This document shows positions 23,906-36,183 of a stretch of 64,000 nucleotides of DNA, piece after piece. This DNA comes from Apiospora phragmitis (lineage: Eukaryota > Ascomycota > Sordariomycetes > Amphisphaeriales > Apiosporaceae). The DNA is taken from assembly GCA_038363925.1 (NCBI GenBank), contig JAQQWL010000008.1:372001-436000 (forward strand). Reading direction: 5' to 3'. Position numbers and translations under genes: made by a program. Numbering within the stretch: the stretch's first letter is position 1; every line of letters begins with the position of its first letter. The notes under the pieces are model-generated. The model was not told where the DNA came from. It made no database searches and saw nothing but the letters and a program-made list of their open reading frames with translations.

Positions 23906-26900
23906 TTTAGACGGAGTTTCTTCGGACAGCAATTATAGATGCGGTTACGGGTTACGTCACTTTACGTGTTTGGTCATAAGGGGTTTCTTGGAAGGCAATG
24001 GGCGTTTACAGGACACGGATCACGCTTCACACACGACTTGAGGACTCTCATCTACTCTCTAGTAAGGAGGGGGGACCTGTGAGATAAAACAGTAAATAGA
24101 TTTCAGCCGGATCGACGAAACGTTCAATGCGTCTCCGACATTACTGCATTTACGATGCTCGGCCTTCAACGACGGAATGTAAGTGCATTTGGCATTAAGG
24201 CGCTGGCGGAAATACCATGCTCTTTCTCGGCATTTTTGCATAGCAGAGGCGAAAGGTGGTCGCACGTTGTACAGCAATGACTCAATGAGACCTTGAATTC
24301 AATCACTCAACAAACACAAACTCGGCTCCCCTTGACTCTAGCTCCAATATCAGGTGAACCCCCCTGTGCGTGTGAGGGCTTATCATGATTGGAAGGATCG
24401 CATCTAAAGTTTTCTGGGCATGCTTACTATCCTATTCCAGAAGTACCTCAAAAGGACGTCGCTTATCTGCCTTTTGTCTCTGGCTGGGGTTGCGCAGGAT
24501 ACAGCTCCAAGCGGTGAATAAGTGAGATTAGGAATCCCGACTCTAAGCCTCACTCGAGTTGCTCTTCGCACTCGGGTGAGGGCCAATTTTCGACATGATC
24601 TCATCCAGGAATCTCGCCTAATCTCTCGTCGGCGGTCTGACAGATAATACGGGAGAGACGTACGCCGTGAATTCTTATGCGATTCGGCGACAGATGTGCC
24701 AATGAGAGAGAGACGGACCTTTTTACTTGGCATCGTCTCTTGGGGAACTGCACAACTCTGTTTGCCTTCCAGAAGACCTTGGCAAGCTTGGTGTTCTGAC
24801 GCGAGGCCACCATGCCCAGACACCCACCCTTGGATCCCTTTCCCCTCTTACCCCAGCTACGTTAGGTGTTATGTGCATAAGATGGAACCACACCACCCAC
24901 CACACCTCATCCCATCATCCCACACGGGTACACTAGTGGGCCGAAAGCAGCAGGGCTGACATGCACGGTATGCTGACTGGGCGCCATCCATCCCACACGG
25001 GAAGTGAGTGTCTGAACTTGGTTGGGGACTGTTCTGGAGCTGCGCTTGCGACCAGCTCGGAGTTGTAGAAGAGTGCGGGTGCGGGTGCGGCCAAGCATTA
25101 ATCAGGCCGCTATATGGGTATGTCAGAAGATAATGTAGGTCAGTACGGAGTAGCCAATGTACGTAGTCATAAAGATGGAGGCCAAAAAATTGGGCAATTA
25201 ACAAATCACAGCTTCTCCGGGGTTCGTTGACTCTCCTCAAAAGCAGGAGAATGACAAACCATAACCTACGACAAAAGCAGGGGTAGCTGTCTAGCTCATA
25301 GGACAGCTACTGGCTATATGCAGCTATGGTTGGTGAGGGAAATATTCTTGGCATTTGGCGTTTGGCAATGCTGTCGATCCAAAGGGCTGGGCTGGGCTGG
25401 GCTTGAACTCTGTCAGACTGACAGACATTGTTCCAATGCGGAGGGATTTCGGGGACCGACGACGGAAATAAACCATGCGAACGAGGAAAAGCCCCGGTAA
25501 CCCGACCAAGCCAAGAGCCATCAATACCCAAACCAAGACTTCAAAATGACTTATGACCTCTCTCAGCTCCCTCTCCTCCGCCACGATACCAGACAGAACC
25601 AAAGGACGTGATGTAATCCTTAGGTGTCGAAGGGTCCACGTAAGGACGCAAGGGTAGAGTAAGTAATTACATGTAGTGTAGTTTTAGATGGCGCGCCCTA
25701 CGTATGTGCCGTGTCCCGCCCGTTCGGACTCGGGTTTTGGAATCCAGGATCATTGGCCAAACTCCGACCGACTCAATTGCTGGTGCGATATGACAGCTAG
25801 GGTGAGGCTAGGAGGATCTCCTCGGATGGATTGGAGATCTGCATTCCATGAAAAGTCCGGAAAGTTTAATTGTGAATCACTATCATCAGTGTCGTGCTAG
25901 GTAGCAGGTAGCAGCCACAAGTACAACCCAAACCATATCCCAGTCGGAAGCGATGGGCATATGTACAGCCCGGCCGCCACGCCGGTTCTCGAGGGTCCCT
26001 CCCACTCCCTCGACGAGTAACGCGGGTAACAAAAACGCCAGGCCAAGCCAAGTAACATGGGTTGATGATGGGTGGGCATGCACTATTCTTGTTTCCCGCG
26101 GAAGGACGACCATCCTTTGTGCCTTTTTATGCTTCTCGGTCACACACACCATCATCGTAAAGGGCGCGCGGGTAATACTGCTTGCTTGCTGCACGGTCAG
26201 CAATGCTTTTCCGTTCGTCATTTTTTATATCTGTATCTGCAGCATGATCAAGACACACCTGCAGTGGATTTCTGGAAGGCAAAAACACAAGAAAGACTTG
26301 CCTTTTTCATGCTTTGTCGCGCGCCTTGCTTCCATTGCTTACTCTCCAGCTCGCGGCTTGCAGCCGTAACAGCAGGACCATCTACGACAGACGGCTAAGC
26401 AAAGCCATCTCGCCGGTCCCAGGGTCCAGAGAGGTACGGACAAGTAAGACTCGTTAACTCCGGCCTTGTTACGTACATGTATTGATGACCGGCGTATCTG
26501 CATACTATTACCTCGCCTCGCGTATATGTACCTTCGCATCTAGCTGTCCCTCTCTTCCTCACTCCCGCCTATACGGACACCAAAAGGATCGGGAAGTAGA
26601 TAGGAGCTCTTAGCTCATCGTGGTTCTTGTCTTTCAATGTGACGTATGTCCGGGCTGTGAATCGCGTCTCTATCTATTGCATTTCATTGCCCAGAGTGGA
26701 TGAATCAAGAAGAGTGAAATACACCGGTCGGCGCATCATAGTAAGCAGGCGTGATATGGACGGCATTCGGGAAAGCGGTATCGTGTCCTAACCCCGTCCC
26801 GTCACAACCCCCAATCCTGCAACCACCACCCAAGACATTGGCATTTGACTAATACTCATAATTTGATAATAGTTGGTACGTTTCTCTAGAAACTTACGTG

Positions 26901-28538
26901 ACGGGGCGCCTAATTACTTAACCAATACCAAGAAGCATCCAAGAAGGCTGCGCCTCTGTTTAACGACGCCCGTTGTCCGTCCAGGCTGTTCGTCGCTCGG
27001 CTTGGCAGCTTGGTTTCTCCGGTTTTGCATACCATCCTTGCATTGCTCCTCTCGGCAACTTTCCTGCCTCTTTTCTTACAGGGAGAGAGAAAGCATTGTA
27101 GGCGAGGAGCCCGAGTAAGATACCTGAAGGTACGCTGACAAATACAGGCACCATCCCACTCCCAGCTTCAACTTTACTCCGTATTAGACGACAGAAGAAG
27201 AAAAGAAAGTTGCCGGGCTGTTGACTAAGTAGACAGGGAGGAACGGACAGGGGAATTGTTCCTCCCTCAACCATCGTTGCTGACTTAATTGTCCCGAACT
27301 GCTCTCTCCCTGTTTTTAGTATTCGCTTGGTTCTTCCCTACCGCTAAATGAAATGACCAATCAGCCATGTAAGCAAGGAAATGTGTACGTAGATCATCAG
27401 AAAAGTTCCTCCCGCCTTTTCTCGCTTGTATAATCCAATGAACTATGCGAAGGAGAAAGAAAAGAAAAAAAAAAAACAGTGTCCTAAATCTGTACCTGTC
27501 CGGAGAGAAATAAGGGCGGCCGGATTCTACCAATGCCCGAGTTGTCGATGTCGACGCGGCTGTGAACCCCCCTCTCCCCTGTCCTCCCATGGATTAATGA
27601 CAGCTCGGGGTAGGTAGGTACTTTTCTGCAGGTATCCAATCACTATAGTAAGTATATCGTAAGTAGTTATGCAGCCAAGATGGTTCCGTGAGGTAAGAAG
27701 ATTCCGGAAGGCAGCTTTCACATCTAATACTTACATAAGTCTTTACTCCTTACTCCGGGCCCCGTTCTCGCTTTCTGACCATTTTTGTATACATAGCGCT
27801 CCACGGATAATCCGAGCCAAGCCTATAGCGGTTCTCCCTCCCACCTTTCCCCTTGGACCCCCCACCCAAGCCATGGAAGTTGCGTGTCCCTCCCCTACTA
27901 CTAATGTAAGACCCGATCTGGCCGCGGGCTCGGCTAGCAGGACAGTTCCGCGTGCCGAGTCGGCCAAGGGGGCAACCGTCTCCCCGCGAGATGACCAAGA
28001 AAACGGCGGGTAAGATTTGTTCGTTTGCATAACTTTGGGGTAATGTAAGGGAGCAACCTCTCAAGACCTTGTAGGTACATCCTCGGGAATTTGCCGAGAG
28101 AAGACGCACCGTAAGGTAAGGGTCCCTCAGGCGCGGCTGCATTGTCAAGCATCCTGTCTTACGCTCTAAACAACTGAGCCCATGGCTATGGGTATCATAT
28201 GTCATAATATGACGCCTCATATACCATACTTGATGCTATCACGTTTACGATACCAACGGGCATCGTGAGACTCGCAGGGAAATGACAATCAACCAACCCC
28301 AGCAGCGTGTGCTGTTACTTGCAAGGGAGTGGTAAGTGGTAAACAAAGAATGTCTCTTGGTATAGGATATATACACGAGCCTCATACAAACCCGTTCCGT
28401 TAACACTTCCAACAATAGGTCCTAGCGGGGTTTATGTGCACTTAGGTTTTTTCCTTTCCTCCCCTTTTCCTTCCTTACTTGGGGCATGCGCCTCGGGCAA
28501 CCGAACCCCCTCCCGGTCCATCCAATGCCATCCATCCA
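23906..28538. other. Large gene-free region
   Basis: About 4.6 kb between the stops of two convergent genes (Zn2Cys6 factor and oxysterol-binding protein). No credible coding frame. It contains a GGGCT tandem repeat (25384-25403), TACGGAGTA at 25144-25152 and TACTCCGTA at 27175-27183. Confidence 0.6.
25384..25403. repeat. GGGCT pentamer repeat, four copies
   Basis: Four perfect tandem copies of GGGCT in non-coding sequence. Confidence 0.9.
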
Positions 28539-31500
28539 CTATGCCTCTTCTTCTGGTTGCTCGACGAACAAGGGTTCGAGCTTGTCCCAGGCATGCTCAT
28601 CCCCTTCTCCGAACTTTTCTCTCTGTTGCCAATACTCGCCGTTGAACTTCCAGTAGGACTCCCCTGTGATCTCACACGTGGCTCGGGTGAACCAGGGAGA
28701 GCTATAGCTTTCACCGTGCTCCTCGCGGGCCTTCCTACGCCTACGCTGCTCGTCCTCGAGCCGCTCCTTTTCCGTGGCAGCAATGTCGTACTCGCCGTCT
28801 TCCATGGCCCTTTGGTCTGGTCGGTAGCGCGAATCGGTCTTGGCAATGTATTTGCGCAAGTTATCGTCGAGGTGGTTGAAAGTCAGCACGAAGGGCGTGA
28901 GGTTGAAAGGGATGCCCTGCGGCCTTTCATTGGCTTGCCAGACGAGGAAGGCCTTGCTCGTGTCGCTGATGCTTTCGCGGATCGCGGCCCCGCCATCTGC
29001 CGGCTCTTCAACCGTCGCCTCGAAGCCAGGCGTGTAGCGAGCGTATATCTTGGAGTTCCAATGTCCGCCGATACTGACACGTACACGGCCGTCTGGGCCC
29101 ACGATCTTGCCCGCAACTTGGTACGCGCTTGAAGCCTTCCATCCACGCTGCTTGAAGTCGAGATGGCACACCTCGCCCGTCGTCCAGTTCTTGATCTGCA
29201 CGGGGCCATAGTTGTCGACGGTAGGGCTACCCGTAATGATACCAACAACAGCGGAGTTGGGCTTCTTCCATGAGTAGTAGTCCGCTTTGCCGCCCGCTTT
29301 CGGTTGCAGTTTCACGAACCACGTACCCAGATGGTTGATATCGAACGATTTCCCGTAGAACTTGGACTTTACGTTGGACTCACCCCAGTAGGTCCAGTTG
29401 GCAGACTCGGCGTGCACGGCTCCGATCGGAGGATGATGGCTGATTTGCTCGGTGAAGAAACGGTAGCCCTTGTCTGGCCGTACGTACTCGAAAGTCTCGG
29501 CTAAGAGAGGGTTGAAAGGCTTCGCAACTCTGCCAATAGTCGACGCAAACTCGCTGGCGGCGAATGCCGCAACGTACAGCATTCGCTCGACCGATTCTGT
29601 GCGCTCTGCTGCGAGGTCCAAGAGCTCGGCATACTCCATATCCTCAGCAGCTCTGTAGAGCATAGACGTAGGTTCATTGAAAGTAACGGGGAGCGTCATC
29701 TTTGTCATATCCTTGCCAATCATGGATTTGAGAATACCCTAGAGTAAACATTAGTTGTCAGTCAGACAATGTCGCGGCATCATCATTGAAAACGTACCCA
29801 TAGCGAAATCTTCGGTCTGTTGTCTGCATCGATCTTGAGACGTGTTCGTATACCGTTCTCATAGCCTTTGTAGGAGCTGCTAATATCAAGCCCCCCAGAT
29901 ACAACGACCTCATGCTGGCTGTCAAGTTGCGAGACCTCCGAGGCTGGCATTGGCTCGACATCGACTTCCCCAGCGTCTACCGCATCGAAGAACTCCTCTT
30001 GTTCTGACTCCGAGTCATTAGAGATATCTACGACTTGCGACAGAGCGGTAGGCCGTCTGTTCAACGGCGGTGGTGACTTTAAAGCCACCGCAGGCGGGGC
30101 CAGTTCAGTAGGCTTGGTGGTAGGTTCGGCCTCCTCAGCAGTTGCTGTCGCCTCAGGTACTGGAACTGCAATACTGTGACTGCTGACAGGGCGGCTGTTA
30201 TTATTGCTGCCTTCCATCACTTCACGCAAAGCCCTCTTTGTAATCTTGTGCTTCATCTCGGCTTTCCCAACCCGCTCCTCGAGCTCCTCCTGCTCTTTCG
30301 CAACCTTGGCCATGCTCTCTTCCCACATTTGTCGCATCTCGATTTCTTGATCCAAGCGGTACTGCCAATGAGCGTCGCGGTCTTTCGATATTCTCAAAAG
30401 ATCCCCCATAAGTCCCTTGAGACTCTTGATAGCCGCATCGTACGCCGTGAGAGCTTGCGAAGCTTTGGGGTCCCCGATAGACATGTCTGGATTGCGGTTA
30501 GCCTCTGCAAGTAATGCAGAGCTGACCTGGGCGAGAGTATCGAGCTGTAGTTTGGCTGATTGAGCGGTGATGTTGAAAGCATCCTTAGTCGCGGTAGGTC
30601 TCTCGCCACCACTCGATTCCTCATCATCGTCGTCATACTCGCGGCCTAGGCCCCCATTACTTGGAGCCTTGGACATGTCATCTCCTGCGGCGTCGGCGAA
30701 CTCATCATCTACACTGCCCGTAGTGCTTGCCCTAGATATTCCAACACGGGAAATGGATGCCTTAGCCGATGGCATGCGGGACAGCTGGACACTACTTCGG
30801 TCAGCGACGCTGGCAGCTTCGCTCTGAGGAGGTTCCAATATGGAGGGATCGGCTGATCTGGTGGTCGTGAGTTGGTCTTTGGCCTGACGGAGGAATTCAT
30901 CCTTCTGAGCCTTCTGCTTTACCTCCTCTTTCGCCTGATCCTTCATCCACTGTATGGCGTTGTTCAATGCCCAGAACCATCGTTTCGCCTCCACCTCGTG
31001 GTTGGCTTTCAGTGTGTATTTGACGGAGGACTTGCCAATGATCTCGAATTTGGTCTTCTCATCGGGGCTCATATGAAGCTTTGCGATCCGCATGCTTATG
31101 GCACCCCGGCATGCGTTCTCCGCATCGTCTTGGTGCTTGTAGTAGCTCAGAACGCCGTTCTCGAGCACGAACCAACGCAACTGGTAGCCTTTTCGATAAT
31201 TTGTCCATTTCTTGAGGTATCCTTTCATAGTGGGATCTCGGCTGCCCAGAGAGTCAGAAGCGGCGGGAGCGGCTCCTCCTTGCGAGGCGACATGGCCCAG
31301 AACGGCCTTTTCCTGAATGCCGCGCTGGGCAGCCACCGCAGCAGGGGACTTTTTCAGCATGGCCCTTGTAACGTCGTCTTTTGTCACGTCCTGGGGAAGC
31401 TTGCCCTTGCGATCACGCTGGAAGGGATCGGCGCCGTGAAGCAACAGAGCCTGGATAAGCTTCACGTCCTTCTTACGGGCCGCCTCGTGAAGCAGAGTGC

Positions 31501-32702
31501 CTCCGGCCTGCATAGTCATCGGATCGGAGGGAAGCTCGATGCTATTGATATCCAAGATTGTCTTTACGCGGGGCTCCTCCAAAACCTCACCCAAAGTATC
31601 GTATGCCCCACTCCTCACCAAATCCTGAACCTGCTTGACCTTGTCCTGTACGAAGAGTGTCCGAGAGAGTTGTAGCATCTGGAAGATGTCGGGGTTGCGA
31701 GCCACGTCGAGCGGCAACTTGCCCTGGTTGTTTGCGATGGCATCGTTGATGTCTTTCTGATCCAAAAGGAGGCGTACCACAGACGCGCGACCCTGGGTTG
31801 CGGCGATATGTAAGGGTAGGTTTCCGTCCTTGTCCCGTGCATTGATATCAATCACACCAGCGCCGTCCGAGAGGACATACTCGATAACATCGCCCTCGGC
31901 GCATTGTATGGCGAGATGCAGAATGGTTGTGTCCTCCAGAGGTCCTATACTCGCCGCACTCACAGAGGGATATGCTAGCTCGGTTCGCATTCTCCGAGGT
32001 TTCGCGGATGGCCTTGGATATGGCAGCAGTATTGCCACTTCGGAGGGCCTCGACGATGCGGAATTTGCGTACGGATTGCTCGATGGTCGATGTGCGATCG
32101 CCGGCCGTGAGACTCATCCGATTGGGGGCCGCCGAAGCGCTCGGAGCAGCCTGGTGCTGCTGCTGGGATGGCACTCGACCGAGTGACATGTTGGAAGTGT
32201 GACCCTTTACTGAGGGGCTGTGGCCTATGGGGGACTGGGCTATAGTTGGACGGGACGCGAGGCCGGAAGCGTGGTGTGAAGCGTCCTCGGAGGCGTTTTC
32301 GTCGTCGCCTGCAGCAGAGCGGCTGTCTTTGTCCTTCCGACGCAACAGGTTCAGAGCGGAGGAGCGCGAGCGCTTATGTTGACTGTTTACCACGTATGCA
32401 TGAATTAGCTCTGGGGCTCTCTTGGCAAGGGCCGCAAAGGCACTCCGCCCGATATTTGAGTTATTCTGGGTACCGTAGTCTAGTCGTAAGTACAGTCGAC
32501 TTAGACTTGACCGATAGGCGTGAACCCAAACGGCGGCAAGCCCAAAACGAACGCACAGAGATCAGAGAGAGATGTGCGCCACGGGTCGGCAACTCAATAC
32601 GATAAGGTTTGGAAATCTGACGTGCGGTGCGCAGAGAGATTTGACAGACGGGCCGCGGCGAGGCAATTGAATATGTACTCACCTGTCCCCAGCCTCTGAC
32701 AT
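28539..32702 (-). CDS. Oxysterol-binding protein with ankyrin, PH, FFAT and ORD domains (Osh1/Osh2 type)
   Basis: Lipid-transfer protein expected at ER contact sites. Minus-strand exons: 32702-32683 (MSEAGD plus a split Ser codon), 32382-29798 and 29738-28539; introns are 300 bp (32383-32682) and 59 bp (29739-29797). About 1267 residues. Domains: disordered N-terminus; ankyrin repeats about 159-345 (ILHLAIQCAEGD, LPLHIAATQGRASVVRLLL, LLHEAARKKDVKLIQALLLHGADP); PH domain from about 391 (MKGYLKKWTNYRKGYQLRWF); a Ser/acidic linker and coiled coil; FFAT-like EFFDAVD near 800; and the sterol/PI4P-binding ORD with the family signature EQISHHPP near 961. One extra base at 31982-31983 breaks the frame between SENA and ELAYPSVS. 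The start was chosen because the tiny first exon has an ATG and a GTGAGT donor that restores frame exactly; the second exon lacks an ATG at its 5' end. Confidence 0.93.
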
Positions 32703-33955
32703 GGTCTAGTATCCGAGTGAACAAGACACGACGACAACAACAACGGAGGGTGAAATCTAAAAAATACTGTCGGCAGCGAGGGAGATGACGGCGATTGCCA
32801 TGAAGTAGGGTTTCAATAAAGAAGATGAGAACCGCAGGTGTCTTGTTGTGTCTCTGGTCTTTCAATCGTGCCATGTCGGTCCAGTGCCTGCCCTTATTGG
32901 TGTGGAGTAAGCCTTAAGGGCCAGGTCGATTACATGAGAATCGAGCTGGAAAGCGGGAGCCCCTCAAGTGGTGTGAATAAGAATTCGCCGGATTATATTT
33001 CGACTTTTTAAGTCTTTACGTTTAAGAATTACGACAAAGTTAATATTGGCCTTTTTAAAATAAAAGAAAAATATAACAAGTAACTTAATAACTAAATTAC
33101 TTAAAGTTATTTATTTCGAAGCTTTTAAACTGTGTTTTTTATTTTATATAAAATTTTTAAGTGTACGACTATCAAGGCGGTCGAGGGAAACCGGCCAATT
33201 CTTGTTCACACCACTTGCCCCTCTACGTCATGGCACGGACCAAGCGAGTCGTTGCTGCGGGCGTTGCTGCGGGCTTGATTGGCTGGAGGTCAAAATTCGT
33301 CAAGGCAGGAAGGAGGATAAGAAACAATGTCGTGTCGCACGCCACGAGGAATGCGACAAGCAAACATTTGTTCGATTTCATTCACGCAAATTCACATTTC
33401 CTTTCATCGTCATACTTTACGCATTCTAGTCACACATATAAGATATACATAAGATATGAGGATCCCTGTTTAGTGCAGACGGTATATATTCATTTGCTTA
33501 ACGTTGCGTCCCTCCGCCCTACGCCCTCCGCCCTCCGCCCTCCGTCCACGAATACTACCTACTATGAGTTAGGCAAATCCGTCCCATCGGGTGCGCACGC
33601 ATGACGGCATCCACGGCCTCCGGTTGAATTACTTATTTGTAGGTAGCTAATAGCCGCCGCACGCACATAGCCGGATACCTCATCAACGCATATCACTACT
33701 CACCTCGTAGACCTTTAGGTACATCATAATCCTTCAATACCATTTTGTCTGACCACCACCAAAGCCTGCGTACTGTTGCTGCGCCATCATTCATCCCTAA
33801 TTTTGCGAATGGCTTCACAACCCGTGTGGAAACCATTTTGAAACCCGAAACCCCATTTAGGTAAAGTTTGTATGAGTTTCACGATAGATTCAGCTATTCA
33901 GCTACTACTGACTCCCTATCTTTACTTGCCATTGCACCATTATATAAATACGTGT
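32703..33955. other. Intergenic region containing a MITE-like element
   Basis: Spacer between the 5' end of the oxysterol-binding protein gene and the 3' end of MCC2. It contains the inverted-repeat element at 32960-33222 and CCCTCCG-type repeats at about 33510-33546. No coding frame supportable. Confidence 0.7.
32960..33222. mobile_element. MITE-like element with 27-bp terminal inverted repeats
   Basis: The segment 32965-32991 (starting CAAGTGGTGTGAA) is repeated in inverted orientation at 33191-33217 with 25 of 27 positions matching. Both ends are flanked by the same 5 bases CCCCT (32960-32964 and 33218-33222), as expected for a target-site duplication. The interior is very AT-rich, unlike the surrounding sequence, and encodes nothing. 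This is the structure of a short non-autonomous DNA transposon. The superfamily is not resolved: a 5-bp duplication fits neither the TA of Tc1/mariner nor a typical 8-bp hAT target. Confidence 0.72.
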
Positions 33956-35819
33956 CTACATTCGGAATACTCCGAATCTTGTCTGTCCGTGCTTGACCTC
34001 GTTCTTTCCCAAAAGTGCTGCACCAAGTCCTAAGCCAAGATACCGCCGGGTGCGCTGTGGTGGAATGACACCATCATCCTACCATGGCGTTAGTAATCAT
34101 CCGGAAACAGGAAATATATCAAAGCCTTTGGTGTGCGAGTACTTACCCAGAGTCTCGCCGACGAATAGACAGAATCACTCTCGCTCTCGATACGATCCCT
34201 CAGCTCCGGGTCGGGATTCTGTCCCACCGTCTCCATGACCTTGGAGAGCTGCTCACCACCCATGACCCCTATGCGGGCATTGGGCCACATCCACAGGAAT
34301 CTGGGGCTGTAGGCACGCCCGCACATTCCGTAGTTCCCGGCCCCGTAACTGCCGCCTACGACGACCGTGAACTTGGGTACATCGGCACACGAGACGGCCG
34401 TCACCAACTTGGCGCCATGCTTGGCAATGCCGTCGCGTTCGGCCTCTTTCCCGACCATGAACCCACTGATATTCTGGAGGAAAACCAACGGAATGCCTCG
34501 CTGTGCGCAGAGTTCGATGAAATGGGCTCCCTTTTGCGCCGAGGTGGCAAACAGAATGCCGTTATTCGCGACAATGCCCACACGATGCCCGTAGATGCTC
34601 GCGAATCCCGTCACGAGGGTCGAGCCGTATTCACGCTTGAACTCGGAGAAATGAGACCCATCCACGATACGGGCAATGACCTCATGTATCGGGAGGGGTT
34701 TCCGGAGGTTTGTAGACGCAATGCCGAGGAGTTCTGACTCCGAGTAGAGGGGTTCGGAAAACGAAGCGGCGGGAGGCGCAGCTTTGCTTGGCCAGTTTAG
34801 GTTGCTGATGGATCTTCGTGCGAGTACGATGGCATGCGCGTCGTCAACAGCAAGATAGTCCGAGACCCCGGATACAGTGGTGTGCATTTCTCCTCCACCC
34901 AGCTCCTCGGCAGACACTTCCTCGCCTGTAGCAGCCTTTACGAGCGGTGGTCCAGCCAGGAAGATGTGACCTTGTTTCTCCACAATGATATTCTCGTCAC
35001 TCATTGCTGGGACGTAGGCACCACCGGCAGTGCACAGTCCCATGACCACTGAGATCTGAGGGATACCTTGAGCACTCATACGTGCCTGGTTGTAGAATAT
35101 GCGACCGAAATGCTCGCGATCCGGGAAGACATCGGATTGGTGGGGCAGGTTTGCGCCTCCGGAGTCAACAAGGTATATGCAACTATTTTGATCTGTTAGT
35201 CAGGGTTTGCCTATAAGTACATAGCCACAGGTGGTGGGCCAACTCACGGCAGATTATTCTCTTGGGCGATGGCTTGAGCTCTCAGATGCTTCTTGACCGT
35301 GATTGGATAGTATGTGCCGCCCTTGACCGTGCTGTCGTTCGCAACGATCATACACATCACGCCCTCGACGACACCGACCCCGGTAATGATGCCGCCGGCA
35401 GGGACCTCGGCTTCCGGATAGAGTTCGTGGCCCGCCAACGGCGAGAGCTCCATGAATGTGGACCCCAGGTCTATCAGTGCCGTGACTCGGTCTCGCGGCA
35501 GGAGCTTCTTTCTTGCGAGATGCTTCTCCCTGGCCTTTGCGGAGCCTCCCTGCTGGGCCGCCCGCGTGAGCTTCTCCAATCTTGCCATGGCCTCGCTCAT
35601 TGCGCGCTCGTTCTCTTTGAACTCGTCCGCGGTCGAGTCCACATTGCTTTGTATCACAGAGATGGCGTTCGCTTGGTAGGGAGCGGTATACGAAGACACG
35701 GCGCGGCAGGACGGTGGTGTCCTGCGGGACAGACTATAGCGGGGAATGACATGGCGATAAGACCGACTCAATTGGCGCCCTACACTGAGTATATCTCTTG
35801 GAGATCTTGATAGCGGCAT
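33956..35819 (-). CDS. mccB: Methylcrotonoyl-CoA carboxylase beta subunit, mitochondrial
   Basis: Carboxyltransferase subunit of 3-methylcrotonyl-CoA carboxylase, the biotin-dependent enzyme that turns 3-methylcrotonyl-CoA into 3-methylglutaconyl-CoA in leucine breakdown. Minus-strand exons 35819-35248, 35182-34147 and 34078-33956; introns 65 and 68 bp, the second with a perfect TACTAAC branch site. No frame break; 576 residues. The Arg/Ser-rich N-terminus without acidic residues is a mitochondrial presequence. Carboxyltransferase hallmarks: [60 protein letters not shown], and [20 protein letters not shown]. The C-terminus DDGVIPP...FGVFRM is that of the family. It is divergently paired with isovaleryl-CoA dehydrogenase, the preceding step of the same pathway. 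The alpha (biotin) subunit gene is not in the window. Confidence 0.96.
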
Positions 35820-36183
35820 TTTAAGTCAATGGCAGAGGAGAGCAACGATTACTAAAGAAGCAAGCAATCCCAAGAGACTGAGCTATACGGAGAAGTCTAG
35901 GTCTGGAATTCCGGGGTATTTGGCTGGAGAAGAGCTAGCCCCCAGATTACAATTGCAAGGGCCGGGATGTGGCAGCTGAAGTGACGTGGAGCCGAAGATT
36001 GCCGCACTAAGCCGCTCGGCATAACAGGACCGAGCAGGCAATGCCAGCCTGGGTTCCGAGGGACAACACCCGAGCCTCCTTACCAATTGAATATTCTTGG
36101 GATTTCACGAGGTCCAGGTTTTTCCCTCTCAATCACAGGTAAACCATCTACCACTTCCTTCCATAAATACAAGAAATTCAAGT
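35820..36183. promoter_or_regulatory. Shared divergent promoter of MCC2 and IVD genes
   Basis: The 364 bp between the two start codons must carry both promoters and 5' UTRs, so a common regulator binding here could control both genes. An inverted CGG pair (CCG-CT-CGG, 36012-36019) is visible. Zn2Cys6 factors bind such pairs, but its spacing of two does not match the four-base spacing of Leu3-type sites, so this is only a candidate. Confidence 0.6.

Noticed and set aside
28479..29132. A 217-codon plus-strand frame
   Set aside because: It lies antisense to the ORD domain of the oxysterol-binding protein, which has overwhelming family support.
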